Below, one piece after another: positions 16,734 through 26,747 of a stretch of 64,000 nt of DNA (the first letter of the stretch is position 1; every line of letters begins with the position of its first letter). A program made the translations under genes and the position numbers. Under the pieces are notes generated by a model. That model worked only from the letters and a program-made list of their open reading frames with translations, did no database searches and had not been told where the DNA came from. Source of the stretch: Ideonella benzenivorans (GTDB taxonomy: Bacteria; Pseudomonadota; Gammaproteobacteria; Burkholderiales; Burkholderiaceae_C); contig NZ_JAGWCB010000012.1 in NCBI RefSeq assembly GCF_020387415.1, positions 638,242-702,241 on the forward strand. Reading direction: 5' to 3'.

Positions 16734-16897
16734 GGCGGCTCCTTGTTCCCTTTTCTGGGGAGCCCCGCCCCGGACGAGGGACGGAATGCTCCTGACATGA
16801 AGGGATTATTGGGAGCGCCGGGGTGGCGCTAAGCCGGGAAAAGCGGGCCTTTTTGCCGCCTGGCCGCGGGGCGGGGCCCCGGGGCGGCAGGCCCGGT

Positions 16898-18145
16898 TCA
16901 GGCGTAGAAGTCGACCAGGCCGCGCTGGCGCACCACCGGCCGGGCCGCCCCGGCCGCGCTGTCATCGGCGCCCGCGACCCCGCCCAGGGCGGTGGTGCTG
17001 CGGCCGCGGCCGCTGCCGGCGGCCTGTCCGGAGGGCGAATCGAAGCCACGGCGGCCCTGGTCGGAAACGCTGCCGCCGGCCAGGCTCAGCCCCACGCCGT
17101 CGAGCTGGGAGGACAGCTGGGGCAGCGCCAGGTTCAGCGCCTCGCGCGTGCCGGGCACGGCGGAGTTCAGGTCCACCTGGGTCTGGCCATCGCGCACGGC
17201 GATGTGCACCTCGATCGGGCCCAGGTCCTGGGGATGCAGTTCCAGCGTGGCGTGCTCGATGCCGTCCTGCACCCAGGTGCTCAGCTGCACCCCCAGCGCC
17301 GCCGGGAATTCGGGGTGATCGGGCGCCATCGGCAACTGGGCGGTGGCGCTGGCGGGGGCCGGGGCATCCGGGCTGCCGGCCGCCGGGGCGGCGTTGGGTG
17401 CAGCCAGCGCGCCCAGGCTGGCCAGGCCGGGGTCGGCCGTGGCGGCCCCGGGGGCCGGGGTGCTGTCGTGGGTGGCGGCCAGCACGGCGCGCAGGCTGCC
17501 GTCGGCCCCGGTCGTGGCATCGCCGGCCTGCTGCAGCGCGGCGGCAAACGCCCCCGGCCCTGCCGCACGCGCCCCTGCGGCCGCGCCCGTCTCGGGGGCA
17601 GCGGCCTCGGCCGACCGGTGGCCTGCCGCCGCGGTGTGGCGGCCTTCGCCGCCGCCGGCACGGGCCGTCTGGCCCTGCAGGCCCTCCGGACCGGCGCGCC
17701 GGCCGCGCGCGGCGTCGGCGCCGCCACGGACCAGCGCCACGGTGGACGGGCTGGCGGCCTGCGCCGGGGTCTGAGCCTGGGCGGCGGCGGCCTCGGTGTC
17801 CTCGGTGGCCGTCTTCCGGGCCGTGGCGTCCTGGCTGGTCCCGGGGGCGGCGCTGGCTTCGGCCTCCTGGCTGGCCTTCTCGGCCTTGCGGGTGGCCGTG
17901 TGGCGGGCCTGCAGGCGGGTGTCGGTCTCTTGCCCGCCGGCGTTCTGGCCGGCGTGGCGGTTGCGCAGCATCTGCGCAAAGCTCTTGGCATGCGCGCTCA
18001 GGCCGTCCGTCTGGCCGTTGCCGGCCTGGGCCACGTGGCTGGCCGGGGTGCTGTGGCCGGTACGTGACTGTTGCCGCTGCGTGGCCGACTTGGTGGTGGC
18101 GAGGCGTTCCAGGGCGGAGGTGCTGGTTTCAGAGGTCAGGGCCAT
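16898..18145 (-). CDS. fliK: Flagellar hook-length control protein FliK
   Basis: FliK measures hook length and triggers the FlhB switch. The 415-residue protein is Ala/Gly/Pro-rich and low-complexity for its first 290 residues. A conserved C-terminal Flg_hook domain follows (about residues 305-370), with GIEHATLELHPQDLGPIEVH and VPGTREALNLALPQLSSQL. The start MALTSETSTSALERL at 18145 is the first in frame. It follows fliJ by 34 bases. Confidence 0.94.
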   Translation of the reverse strand: MALTSETSTSALERLATTKSATQRQQSRTGHSTPASHVAQAGNGQTDGLSAHAKSFAQMLRNRHAGQNAGGQETDTRLQARHTATRKAEKASQEAEASAAPGTSQDATARKTATEDTEAAAAQAQTPAQAASPSTVALVRGGADAARGRRAGPEGLQGQTARAGGGEGRHTAAAGHRSAEAAAPETGAAAGARAAGPGAFAAALQQAGDATTGADGSLRAVLAATHDSTPAPGAATADPGLASLGALAAPNAAPAAGSPDAPAPASATAQLPMAPDHPEFPAALGVQLSTWVQDGIEHATLELHPQDLGPIEVHIAVRDGQTQVDLNSAVPGTREALNLALPQLSSQLDGVGLSLAGGSVSDQGRRGFDSPSGQAAGSGRGRSTTALGGVAGADDSAAGAARPVVRQRGLVDFYA

Positions 18146-18179
18146 GGCGGGTGCTTTCGACGTCAGACGGGAGGGTTCA

Positions 18180-18638
18180 TCAGATGGCAGCCAGGTCGCG
18201 GCGTGCCGCCCAGGCCTTGCGCTGGGCCGCCTCGTCGCTCTGCTTCTGCTCGCGGCGCTCGGCCGCCTGGCGCAGCAGGTGCTGACGGCGTTCGATCAGC
18301 CGCTGGACGGTGGCCAGCTTCAGCTCCCGCTGGCGCAGGCGCTCGCGGCCGGCCTGGCAGCGGGTCTCAGCCTGCTGGGCCACCCCCTGCTGGGCGTTGA
18401 TGGCCTGGTCCAGGCGGCCGACGAAGCCGTGGTAGCAGCGCAGGATCTCGATCGGCGCGGCCTGCCGGAACTGGCCGGACCAGCGCTGCTGGTACTCCAG
18501 CCGGTAGTCCTGCAGGGTCTGCACCTGGCCCAGCGCGGCCTGGGCCTGGCGCTCCAGCTCGCGGCATTCCTGCAGGGCCTGGTCGCGGCGCTTGCGCTCA
18601 CGCTCCAGCAAGGTGCCCAGGATGTGGATGCGGTCCAT
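18180..18638 (-). CDS. fliJ: Flagellar export protein FliJ
   Basis: FliJ is the coiled-coil stalk-like subunit of the export ATPase and a chaperone escort. The 152-residue protein is almost entirely charged helix with many Gln/Arg/Glu, e.g. LLERERKRRDQALQECRELE, and YRLEYQQRWSGQFRQ. Length and place directly after fliI support the call; sequence conservation in this family is low. Confidence 0.9.
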   Translation of the reverse strand: MDRIHILGTLLERERKRRDQALQECRELERQAQAALGQVQTLQDYRLEYQQRWSGQFRQAAPIEILRCYHGFVGRLDQAINAQQGVAQQAETRCQAGRERLRQRELKLATVQRLIERRQHLLRQAAERREQKQSDEAAQRKAWAARRDLAAI

Positions 18639-18663
18639 GGTGGCGTTCCTTCAGCAAAGGGGG

Positions 18664-20082
18664 TCAGCCGGCGGGGTTCAGCCGCTGCAGCGCACGGCGG
18701 CTGGCCTCCAGCGGGGCCTGTTCGTGCATGCCTTGCTGCAGCAGCGCCACCAGCTGCGGATGCACCTTGACGGCGGCGTCCAGCTCCGGGTCGCTGCCGG
18801 GCGCATAGGCGCCCAGCTGGATCAGGTCGCGGGCCTTGTTGAACTTGGCCAGCCACTGGCGGGCGCGGCGGGCGGCGTCCAGGTGCTCGCGCGGGGCCAC
18901 CGAGGTCATCACGCGCGAGATCGACTTCTCGACGTCGATGGCCGGGAAGTGGCCGCTCTCGGCCAGCTCGCGGCTGAGCACGATGTGGCCGTCCAGGATG
19001 CCGCGGGCCGAGTCGGCGATCGGGTCCTGCGGGTCGTCGCCCTCGGTCAGCACGGTGTAGAAGGCGGTGATGGAGCCGACGCCGTTCAGGCCGTTGCCCG
19101 AGCGCTCGACCAGCTGCGGCAGCTTGGCGAAGCAGCTGGGCGGATAGCCCTTGGTGGCCGGCGGCTCGCCGATGGCCAGGGCGATCTCGCGCTGGGCCAT
19201 CGCGTAGCGGGTCAGGCTGTCCATCAGCAGCAGCACATGCTGGCCCTTGTCGCGGAAATGCTCGGCGATGGCGGTGGCGTAGCTGGCGCCCTGCATGCGC
19301 ACCAGCGGCGGCGCATCGGCCGGGGCGGCCACCACCACGGCGCGGGCCAGGCCCTCTTCGCCCAGGATGTCCTCGATGAATTCCTTCACTTCACGGCCGC
19401 GCTCGCCGATCAGGCCGACCACGATCACATCGGCCTCGGTGTAGCGGGCCATCATGCCCAGCAGCACCGACTTGCCCACGCCGGTGCCGGCGAACAGGCC
19501 CAGGCGCTGGCCGCGGCCCACGGTGAGCAGGCTGTTGATGGCGCGCACGCCGGTGTCCAGCGGCTGGCGCACCGGGTCGCGGTCCATCGCGTTGATCGGG
19601 CGGCGTCCCATCGGCTCGTTCTGCACGTTGCGCAGCGGGCCGGCGCGGTCCATCGGCTGGCCCTGGGCATCCACCACCCGGCCCAGCAGGCCGTCGCCCA
19701 TCGGCAGGTGCAGGCCGCGGTCCTCGCTGCGGCGCCAGGGGTGGTTCTCCAGCCCGAACTGCGGCGGGATCTGCGGCACCGGCAGCGGCGCCACCCGGGC
19801 CCCGCTGGCCAGGCCCACCAGGTCGCCAGTGGGCATCAGGTAGGCGCGGTCGCCGTTGAAGCCGACCACCTCGGCCATCACCGGCGGCTCGCTGCCGGTG
19901 CCGCCCACGGCGCAGACGGCCCCCACCGGGGCGCGCACACCGGCGGCCTCCAGCACCAGGCCGGTGACGCGCACCAGCGTGCCCTGCATCTCCAGCGGCT
20001 GGGGCAGGCCGGCGTACAGCCGCATGTCCTGAAGGAAGCGGTCCCAGCGCTGGCTGCGCTCGACGGGTTGCTGGCCGGCCAT
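18664..20082 (-). CDS. fliI: Flagellar export ATPase FliI
   Basis: FliI is the F1-type ATPase energising flagellar protein export. The 472-residue protein has Walker [16 protein letters not shown], the [13 protein letters not shown] motif, Walker [20 protein letters not shown] and [20 protein letters not shown], all canonical. Its ATG shares one base with the fliH stop (TGATG arrangement at 20080-20084), so the two are translationally coupled. Confidence 0.97.
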   Translation of the reverse strand: MAGQQPVERSQRWDRFLQDMRLYAGLPQPLEMQGTLVRVTGLVLEAAGVRAPVGAVCAVGGTGSEPPVMAEVVGFNGDRAYLMPTGDLVGLASGARVAPLPVPQIPPQFGLENHPWRRSEDRGLHLPMGDGLLGRVVDAQGQPMDRAGPLRNVQNEPMGRRPINAMDRDPVRQPLDTGVRAINSLLTVGRGQRLGLFAGTGVGKSVLLGMMARYTEADVIVVGLIGERGREVKEFIEDILGEEGLARAVVVAAPADAPPLVRMQGASYATAIAEHFRDKGQHVLLLMDSLTRYAMAQREIALAIGEPPATKGYPPSCFAKLPQLVERSGNGLNGVGSITAFYTVLTEGDDPQDPIADSARGILDGHIVLSRELAESGHFPAIDVEKSISRVMTSVAPREHLDAARRARQWLAKFNKARDLIQLGAYAPGSDPELDAAVKVHPQLVALLQQGMHEQAPLEASRRALQRLNPAG

Positions 20083-20879
20083 CAGACGCTCCCTGCCTCG
20101 TGCGGTGTGGTCTCGGCCTCGTCCCAGGCCAGCGGCACGTCGAACACCGCGGCGGCATGCGCCCAGCGGGTCGCGATGCTGGCGTCCACCTGGCCCAGGT
20201 CGGATTCGACCCGGCAGCCGCCACGCGCGATCTCGGCATCGGGCACCAGCTGCACCTCGCGGGCCTTCAGATCATCCCCAGCGCCCTGGGCCACCAGCTC
20301 GGCATCGTCCGGATTCACCCGCAGCCGCAGGTGACGGGCCGACAGCACCACCGCAGCCGTGGCCTCGCGGGCCACCTGCACGATGCAGTCGGGCCGCTGT
20401 TTCAGTTCGCTGCGCACGACCTGGCGGGCCAGCGTCACGGCGGTCTCGACCAGCGTCTCGGCCAACCGGGTTTCCAACAGGCCCAGCTCGTCCTGGAACG
20501 CGGCCACCACCTGCGCCACCTGGGCGCTGACCTGCTGGGCGAACTGGCGCTTGGCGGCCTCCAGGGCTTCCAGCCCGTCGCGGTAGCCATCGCTCCAGCC
20601 CTGCTGGCGGGCGTCGTGGATGCGGGCCTCCCATTCCTCGGCACTGGGGCCGGTCTCGACCGGTGGCTCCTCGAAGGGCGGCACCTCCGGCTCGGCCGCC
20701 TGGGTCGCGGCGGACCAGGGCGCCGGGCGGGCCGGGCCACCAAAGGCGTCCGGCGTCCAGGCGGCGAAGTCCGACAGTTCCTCGCGCGGGATGAAGCGGG
20801 TGTAGGCGGAAGCCGGGCGCTGCACGCCCCCCTGGGGCGGTGGCACGGGACGCGGCGGCACCGGTTTAGACGAAGTCAT
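20082..20879 (-). CDS. fliH: Flagellar assembly protein FliH
   Basis: FliH regulates the FliI ATPase and links it to the C ring. The 265-residue protein (ATG 20879; a further in-frame ATG at 20897 is possible) has a Pro-rich N-terminus, the FliH-typical [13 protein letters not shown], a central segment with [20 protein letters not shown] and a C-terminal V-ATPase-E-like domain with [20 protein letters not shown]. Its 5' end overlaps fliG by 14 bases. Confidence 0.94.
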   Translation of the reverse strand: MTSSKPVPPRPVPPPQGGVQRPASAYTRFIPREELSDFAAWTPDAFGGPARPAPWSAATQAAEPEVPPFEEPPVETGPSAEEWEARIHDARQQGWSDGYRDGLEALEAAKRQFAQQVSAQVAQVVAAFQDELGLLETRLAETLVETAVTLARQVVRSELKQRPDCIVQVAREATAAVVLSARHLRLRVNPDDAELVAQGAGDDLKAREVQLVPDAEIARGGCRVESDLGQVDASIATRWAHAAAVFDVPLAWDEAETTPHEAGSV

Positions 20880-21876
20880 CGCCGCCTCCGGAGGCAATCA
20901 CGATCTGGCCTTCGTCCACCAGACGGCGCACCACCTTGAGAATTTCCTTCTGCTCGGATTCGACCTCGGCCACCCGCACCGGGCCGCGCGATTCGAGGTC
21001 CTCGCGCAGCGATTCGGCCGCGCGGCTGGACATGTTCTTGAAGATGCGCTCGCGCAGCTCCGGCGTGGCGCCCTTGAGGGCGATGATCAGCGAGTCGCCC
21101 TGCACTTCCTTGAGCACGGTCTGGATGGCCCGATCGTCCAGCTTGTTCACATCGTCGAAGGTGAACATGTTGTCCATGATCTTCTGGGCCAGGTCGCCAT
21201 CGGCCTCGCGGATGTAGTCCAGCACCGAGGTCTCGACCGAGGAGCCGAGCATGTTGATGATCTCTGCGGCGGTCTTCACGCCGCCCAGCGTGGCCTTCTT
21301 CAGGCGGTCGCCGCCGGCCAGCACCTTGCTGAGCACCTCGTTGAGGTCCTTCAACGCGGCCGGCTGGATGCCGTCGAGCGTGGCGATGCGGATCAGCACT
21401 TCGTTGCGCTGCCGCTCGGTAAAGGACTTCAGGACTTGAGAAGCCTGGTCGAAATCCAGATGCACGAGGATGGCGGCAATGATCTGCGGGTGTTCGTTGC
21501 GCAGCAGTTCGGCCACCGAGGCGCCGTCCATCCACTTCAGGCTCTCGATGCCGCTGACATCGCTGCCCTGCAGGATGCGGTCGATCAGCAGGTTGGCCTT
21601 GTCCTCACCCAGGGCCTTGCGCAGCACCGATTTGACGTACTCGTCGGTGTCGTTGACCAGCATGTGCTGCTCGGAGGCGACGGTGGTGAAGCGGTCGAGC
21701 ACCTGCTCCACGCGCTCGCGCGGGATGACCTTGAGCCGGGCGATGGTCTCGCCGAGCTTCTGCACTTCCTTGGGGCCCAGGTGCTTGAAGACGTTGGCCG
21801 CTTCTTCCTCGCCCAGGGACATCAGCAGGATGGCCGCGTCCTCGACGCTTTGGTCCTCGGTGCTTTCTTTTGCCAT
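20866..21876 (-). CDS. fliG: Flagellar motor switch protein FliG
   Basis: FliG generates torque against MotA. The 336-residue protein has the N-terminal FliF-binding part (EDAAILLMSLGEEEAANVFK), the middle EHPQ motif in LLRNEHPQIIAAILVHLD, and the C-terminal charged torque helix with DDRAIQTVLKEVQGDSLIIA and FKNMSSRAAESLREDLESRG. Length is normal. It is 12 bases after fliF. Confidence 0.98.
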   Translation of the reverse strand: MAKESTEDQSVEDAAILLMSLGEEEAANVFKHLGPKEVQKLGETIARLKVIPRERVEQVLDRFTTVASEQHMLVNDTDEYVKSVLRKALGEDKANLLIDRILQGSDVSGIESLKWMDGASVAELLRNEHPQIIAAILVHLDFDQASQVLKSFTERQRNEVLIRIATLDGIQPAALKDLNEVLSKVLAGGDRLKKATLGGVKTAAEIINMLGSSVETSVLDYIREADGDLAQKIMDNMFTFDDVNKLDDRAIQTVLKEVQGDSLIIALKGATPELRERIFKNMSSRAAESLREDLESRGPVRVAEVESEQKEILKVVRRLVDEGQIVIASGGGDDFV

Positions 21877-21888
21877 GGTCAGTCCCCG

Positions 21889-23589
21889 TCAGGCGGCCTC
21901 GCCGGTCACCCACTCGCGCATGATGTTGGCCACCGCTGCCGGGTTGTCGCGGGCCAGCTGACGCGCCGCCTCCAGCTTGCCGTTGACCGCGGTCGATTCC
22001 AGCAGCGGGATCCCGGCCGTCTCGTCCGGCAGAGCCTGCACGTCGTCCACCACCGCGTCGAGCTGGGCCAGCTTGGCCTCGTCCTCGCTGGGCGGCGGGG
22101 GCGGCGGCGCAAACACATCCTTCAGCGTGGGCCGGATGACCCCGAAGATCAGGGCCAGCGCCACCAGGGTCAGCGCTGCCGGCACCGCCGCGGTGTGCAG
22201 CAGGTCCTTCACCCAGGGCTGTTGCCACAGCGGCAGCTTGTCGTCCTGCGGCTCGGCCGGCGCCTGGAACGGGGCGTTGATGACGCGCACCGAGTCGCCA
22301 CGGTTCTTGTCGTAGCCCACCGCCTCCTGCACCAGGGCGGTCAGCTTGTCGAGCTCGTCCTGGCTCAGCGGCTGGGTGCTGGTCTTGCCCTTGGCATCGG
22401 TGGCGGTGCGGTAGTTGATGACCACGGCCGCATTGAGCCGCTTGATCATGCCGGTGGCGTTGCGGGTCACCCGCACGGTCTTGTCGACCTCGTAGTTGGT
22501 GACCGATTCCTTCTTGCTGTTGCCGCCATTGGTGGCGGCATAGGCCGCCTGCAGCGGAGCGGAGGCGCCGTTGATGGGCGCCTGGGCCGGCACCGGCGGC
22601 TGGTTGGTGGCGGCGCCGGGCACGCCGGTGGGCACGGTGTTGCCCTGGTTGGTCGATTCGGAGTTCTGCTGGCTGCGCACCGCGGCCGGTTGATCGCCCT
22701 GGTTGGGGCGGAACTGCTCAGAGGTGGCTTCGCTCTGGGTGAAGTCGAGCTCGGCCGTCACGGCGGCCCGCAGGTTGTCGTGCCCGACCACCGGCTCCAG
22801 GATGTCCTGCACCCGCTTGAGGTAGCTGGACTCGACCTGGTGGACATAGCGCAGCTGCTGCTCGTCCAGGCTTTGCTGCGAGTTCTCGCCGGGGCCGGAG
22901 AGCAGGTTGCCGTGCTGATCCACCACGCTGACGGCTTTGGCGTCCAGGTCCGGCACGCTGGAGGACACCAGGTGCACGATGGCAGCAGCCTGGCCCCGGT
23001 CCAGGCTGCGCCCGGCGAGCATCGTCAGCATCACACTGGCGCTGGGTTTCTGTTGTTCACGGAAGAAGCCGTTCTGCTGCGGCAAGGCCAGGTGCACGCG
23101 GGCATCCTCGACACCATCGAGCTTCAGGATGGTGCGCACCAGCTCGCCTTCGAGGGCGCGCTGCATGTTGCTGCGTTCCTGGCGGTCGGTCTGGCCGAAG
23201 CGGGCGTTGTCCAGCAGCTCATTGCCCGCCACGCTGGCCTTGGGCAGGCCGGCGGCGGCCAGCTTCATCTTCAGGTCGTAGAGCTTGTCGGCCGGCACCA
23301 TGATGGCGGCGCCGCCGTCGCTGTACTTGTAAGGCACGTTCATCTGCTGGAGCTGGGCCAGGATCGCTCCGGCTTCCTTGTCCGGCAGGTTGGCGTAGAG
23401 GATCTTCCAGTCGCCCTGCCCGGCCCAGATGGCCATGGCCACGACCGCGGCCAGCACCGCGGCCACCGCGGCGCCCAGCTTCATCTTGGCCGACGAGGGC
23501 ATGGCAGCCAGCTTGCCCAGGAATTTCTGGGGCGGCTCGGCCGGCTCAAGCGGCTGCAGCGGCGCAGGGGAGGCAACAGCGGTGTCCAT
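21889..23589 (-). CDS. fliF: Flagellar MS-ring protein FliF
   Basis: FliF forms the MS ring in the inner membrane. I choose ATG 23589 (566 residues), because the longer frame to 23685 adds Arg/Pro-rich sequence in the fliE/fliF divergent space. The first membrane segment follows MPSSAKMKLGAAVAAVLAAV (about residues 30-60). YscJ-like domains contain MNVPYKYSDGGAAIMVPADK and RVHLALPQQNGFFREQQKPS. A long Asn/Gln/Pro spacer, a second membrane segment near residue 460 and the C-terminal FliG-binding tail (ANIMREWVTGEAA) complete the usual plan. It heads the fliFGHIJK run. Confidence 0.97.
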   Translation of the reverse strand: MDTAVASPAPLQPLEPAEPPQKFLGKLAAMPSSAKMKLGAAVAAVLAAVVAMAIWAGQGDWKILYANLPDKEAGAILAQLQQMNVPYKYSDGGAAIMVPADKLYDLKMKLAAAGLPKASVAGNELLDNARFGQTDRQERSNMQRALEGELVRTILKLDGVEDARVHLALPQQNGFFREQQKPSASVMLTMLAGRSLDRGQAAAIVHLVSSSVPDLDAKAVSVVDQHGNLLSGPGENSQQSLDEQQLRYVHQVESSYLKRVQDILEPVVGHDNLRAAVTAELDFTQSEATSEQFRPNQGDQPAAVRSQQNSESTNQGNTVPTGVPGAATNQPPVPAQAPINGASAPLQAAYAATNGGNSKKESVTNYEVDKTVRVTRNATGMIKRLNAAVVINYRTATDAKGKTSTQPLSQDELDKLTALVQEAVGYDKNRGDSVRVINAPFQAPAEPQDDKLPLWQQPWVKDLLHTAAVPAALTLVALALIFGVIRPTLKDVFAPPPPPPSEDEAKLAQLDAVVDDVQALPDETAGIPLLESTAVNGKLEAARQLARDNPAAVANIMREWVTGEAA

Positions 23590-23767
23590 GGTGTGGCGAC
23601 GGATCGACGAAGGTGGACCCACGGGGGGCAGTGCGTCGATTGTTGGACAGGCGCCGGGCCGGCCATGGCGGAAGAAACCGCCCAATCCCGAGGCAGTTCC
23701 GTTCTTCGCGCGGGCCGCGGGCCCCTACCATCTCGTCCATCGCTCCCGAAACCGTGGAGGATTTGCC

Positions 23768-24091
23768 ATGGATCTGAAACTCAAGCCCTTCGACTTCAAC
23801 CAGGCGGTGGCCAAGGCCGGCCTGGCGCCGGACGGCACCCCGCTGGCGCGCACCCGTGCGACCCAGAAGGGTGACTTTCAGACCGCCATGGCCAGCGCGC
23901 TGCAGCAGGTCAGCACCGCCCAGAACGAGAGCGCCCGCCTGCAGCGTGAGCTGCAGCTGGACAATCCCTCGGTGTCGCTGGAGGACACGATGGTGGCCAT
24001 GCAAAAGGCCCAGGTCGGCTTCCAGGCCACGATCTCGGTGCGCAACCGCATGGTGCAGGCCTACACCGACATCATGAACATGCAGGTCTGA
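23768..24091 (+). CDS. fliE: Flagellar MS ring-rod junction protein FliE
   Basis: FliE joins the MS ring to the rod. The 107-residue protein begins MDLKLKPFDFNQAVAKAGLA at ATG 23768, which has GGAGG upstream. The conserved C-terminal part has VSLEDTMVAMQKAQVGFQAT and VRNRMVQAYTDIMNMQV, diagnostic of FliE. It is divergent from fliF, with about 178 bases between them. Confidence 0.96.
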   Translation: MDLKLKPFDFNQAVAKAGLAPDGTPLARTRATQKGDFQTAMASALQQVSTAQNESARLQRELQLDNPSVSLEDTMVAMQKAQVGFQATISVRNRMVQAYTDIMNMQV

Positions 24092-24126
24092 GGCTCTTGG
24101 CAGCCGTGGCGCCCGCCCCCTGGTCG

Positions 24127-25608
24127 ATGTCCCCGCCCCTGCCCCTGTCGGTGTGCCTGATCGCGCGCGATGAGGAACGCCATCTGGGTCGCCTGATCGG
24201 GTCCGTGCGCGGCCTGGCCGCCGAAGTGGTGGTCGTGGACACCGGCAGCCGGGATGCGACCCAGGAGCTGGCCCGCAGCCTGGGCGCGCGGCTCCTGGAG
24301 ACACCGTGGACCGATGACTTCTCGGCTGCGCGCAATGTCGCCATCGCGGCGGCCACGCAGCCCTGGATCCTGTCGATCGATGCCGACCAGGAACTGGCGG
24401 GCGGCAGCCGGCCCGCACTGCAGGCCGCCTTGTCCCGCCCGGTGCAGGCTCAGATCGTGATGATCGACCGCCTGGGACCGGACGGAGCGATCGTGAGCTC
24501 GCTGGCCAACCTGCGACTCTGGCGCAACGACCCGCGCATCCGCTTCCAGGGGCGCGTGCACGAGGACATCGCGCCCAGTCTGCTGGCCATGGGCTGCAGC
24601 GACTGGCCCGACAGCGGCCTGCGCATCTGTGACCACAGCTATGTCGACGCCGCGGAGCGCCAACGCAAACGGGAACGCAATCTGCGGCTGCTGCGCCAGG
24701 CCGTCCTGGAGCAGCCCGACGATCTCTACCTCGCCTACAAGCTGGCCCTCAGCCTGCCCCCGCAGGCGAGCCAGGAACGGGACGCCCAGTTGCTCACGAC
24801 CCTGCAGCGGGCCCGCCGGCTGCCTGCGGCCCAGCAGCAGGAGCTGCCCTTCCTGCCCCGCCTGTTTGCCGAGGCGCTGAACAGCCTGACCGCGCAAGGG
24901 CGGCTCGCCGAGGCGGTCGACCACTGCCAGGGAATGACCGGGCACCTGGGCAGCAGTCTTGATTTCAGTGCCGGTCGCGCCCTGGCGCGGGCCGGCGATG
25001 CGCCCGCCGCGACCCATCTGCTGCGCCGCTTTCTGGACCGCCCGCGGGATGACATGGACCTGCTGCAGCACGACCCCGATGCGCAACCCACCCAAGCCTG
25101 GTACTGGCTGGGCTGGCTGGCCAGCCAACAGGGGCATGCCGAACAGGCGGAGGCAGCCTGGGCCCGGGGCCTGGAAGAGGCCTCGCCCCGGCAGACCGTC
25201 ACCCTGGCGTGCGAACTGCTGCGCCTTCACCTGCGGGCCGGTCGCCTCGACACCGTGGCCGAGGGGCTCAACGACCTGGCCGCCACGGCCACGACCATTC
25301 CCCATGCGCTGGCGGCCTTGATGCTGCTGAGCGCGGAGTTGTCGCAGGCCACGGGGGACATCGACGGCGCGGCGCAGTTTGCCGACCTCGCCTGCCAGCA
25401 ACAGGATGACCGGGCCGCCGCCTTGCGCTCGCGGATCGCCCGTGAGCGGGGGGAATCCGATCCCGCGCTGCTGTCCCGGTGCGCCCAGGCGCTGCGGGGC
25501 CGTCGCTACGACACGCTGGCCGAGCGGGTGCGCTTGACGCAGCACCGCGGCCTGCCCTGGCGCGACACGCTGCCAGCGGCCACGCGCGCCCTGCTGGCCC
25601 GAAGCTGA
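24127..25608 (+). CDS. Family-2 glycosyltransferase with TPR-like C-terminal region
   Basis: The protein (493 residues from ATG 24127; a TTG at 24097 is also in frame) has an N-terminal GT-A domain. Its motifs are VCLIARDEERHLGRLIGSV, VVVDTGSRDATQELA and the metal-binding-type ILSIDADQEL (about residues 70-80). After about residue 220 it is helical and TPR-like. The architecture matches the glycosyltransferase at 32359. It starts 35 bases after fliE in the same direction, so it is probably co-transcribed with fliE and may modify a flagellar protein. The substrate sugar cannot be read from sequence. Confidence 0.8.
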   Translation: MSPPLPLSVCLIARDEERHLGRLIGSVRGLAAEVVVVDTGSRDATQELARSLGARLLETPWTDDFSAARNVAIAAATQPWILSIDADQELAGGSRPALQAALSRPVQAQIVMIDRLGPDGAIVSSLANLRLWRNDPRIRFQGRVHEDIAPSLLAMGCSDWPDSGLRICDHSYVDAAERQRKRERNLRLLRQAVLEQPDDLYLAYKLALSLPPQASQERDAQLLTTLQRARRLPAAQQQELPFLPRLFAEALNSLTAQGRLAEAVDHCQGMTGHLGSSLDFSAGRALARAGDAPAATHLLRRFLDRPRDDMDLLQHDPDAQPTQAWYWLGWLASQQGHAEQAEAAWARGLEEASPRQTVTLACELLRLHLRAGRLDTVAEGLNDLAATATTIPHALAALMLLSAELSQATGDIDGAAQFADLACQQQDDRAAALRSRIARERGESDPALLSRCAQALRGRRYDTLAERVRLTQHRGLPWRDTLPAATRALLARS

Positions 25609-25621
25609 CCGCCGCGCCCTA

Positions 25622-26413
25622 TCAGTCGAGGCTGAGCATGCGCCGGCGCTTCTGCGTGGCGTCGATGTAGCGCTGCAGGGCCCGGCTGGCCGCGGAATCC
25701 AGCCCTTGGAGCTCACAGCCCAGCCGCACACCGCGCGCCTCGGGATGGATGGCCGTCACATGGGCAATGTGCAGCTGCGCCGTGAACTGGGTGTCGGCGT
25801 CCAGGGCCACGCGCACCCCCTTGATCACCAGGCCCGGCTCCACCGCGGGCACGTCGCTGGGCAGAAACAGCGCGCAGCCGCCGATGCTCACATCCAGCAC
25901 CCGCAGGTCCAGACGCATGTCCGGCAGCTGGGGGTGACGGAAGGTGGCGGTGGGGGCGCTGCGCTCCAGCGTGCGCACCCGGTAGCTGGCGCGCCGCTGG
26001 AAACGGTAGAGCTCGCGCGGCAGGCTGGCTTGCAGCACGCAGGCGCGCGGACCATGCACCAGCACCCGGTCCATCACATCGAACTGGATCTTGATCTGGT
26101 CCAGGTAGGCCACGGCCATGGCCTCCTCGGCCTCGACCAGGCCCTGCACGGCGGGCGCCATCATGTCCACGCTGAAGGCCAGCTTGCCATGCTGCGTATC
26201 CAGGCTCCAGAGCGTGGAACCGTAGGCGCTGCCATCGGCCGCGCACAGGTTGATCAAGGTACCGCGCTCCATCAGCGATTTGAGCAGGGCACGGATCTCC
26301 ACCGCGTCACCGATGCGGAAAGCCGAAAACGACGAAGCCCCCGGAGAATCCAGGGGCGCGGGCCGGGTGTCGGAGAACATCGTCAGTCCTGTCGGGCTCG
26401 AAGGGTGAGACAA
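25622..26413 (-). CDS. ycgR: YcgR-type c-di-GMP-binding flagellar brake protein
   Basis: YcgR proteins bind cyclic di-GMP and slow the motor. The protein has up to 263 residues (ATG 26413; ATG 26380 is the alternative). An N-terminal YcgR domain (about residues 30-130) has RALLKSLMERGTLINLCAAD. A PilZ domain carries both c-di-GMP contacts: RRASYR (R141xxxR145) and DVSIGG (D174xSxGG). It lies 10 bases after fliT in the same direction, so it should be expressed with fliS and fliT under the promoter at 27219. Its stop is 14 bases from the convergent glycosyltransferase stop. Confidence 0.9.
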   Translation of the reverse strand: MSHPSSPTGLTMFSDTRPAPLDSPGASSFSAFRIGDAVEIRALLKSLMERGTLINLCAADGSAYGSTLWSLDTQHGKLAFSVDMMAPAVQGLVEAEEAMAVAYLDQIKIQFDVMDRVLVHGPRACVLQASLPRELYRFQRRASYRVRTLERSAPTATFRHPQLPDMRLDLRVLDVSIGGCALFLPSDVPAVEPGLVIKGVRVALDADTQFTAQLHIAHVTAIHPEARGVRLGCELQGLDSAASRALQRYIDATQKRRRMLSLD

Positions 26414-26423
26414 GCGCCTCCGC

Positions 26424-26723
26424 TCAATGCACCGTCTTGCTGCGACCGTGCATCATGTTGTCCAGATCCTCCAGCCAGGGTTCCGCGAGGTAACGGATCT
26501 CGGCGTCGTTGAGGAGGATGCGCTGCATGATACGGGACTTGACCTGGTTTTCCTCCTTCTGGAGGGACTGGTCCTTGGCGACCTGCTTGAGCTGTGAAAT
26601 CAGCACGGCGCAGGCGCCTTCGAGCTTGACCACCTCGTCCCAATTACCGTCGCGCGCCGCGGTCAGCATGTCGCTGCTGGCACGCTCAATGGCCTCGTAA
26701 TAGCTCAGCAGGTTCTCGGGCAT
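26424..26723 (-). CDS. fliT: Flagellar protein FliT (export chaperone of FliD)
   Basis: FliT is the small chaperone of the filament cap and an FlhDC modulator in enterobacteria. The 99-residue helical protein starts MPENLLSYYEAIERASSDML and has WDEVVKLEGACAVLISQLK and a C-terminal EIRYLAEPWLEDLDNMM. It follows fliS by 24 bases, the canonical order. Confidence 0.88.
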   Translation of the reverse strand: MPENLLSYYEAIERASSDMLTAARDGNWDEVVKLEGACAVLISQLKQVAKDQSLQKEENQVKSRIMQRILLNDAEIRYLAEPWLEDLDNMMHGRSKTVH

Positions 26724-26747
26724 GATGGGCTCCTTTCTTCCCGAACG

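Noticed and set aside
16858..16892. G+C-rich inverted repeat between fliK and fliL, considered as terminator
   Set aside because: The stem is imperfect and on the minus strand it is followed by an A-tract, not a T-tract, so termination there is unlikely.
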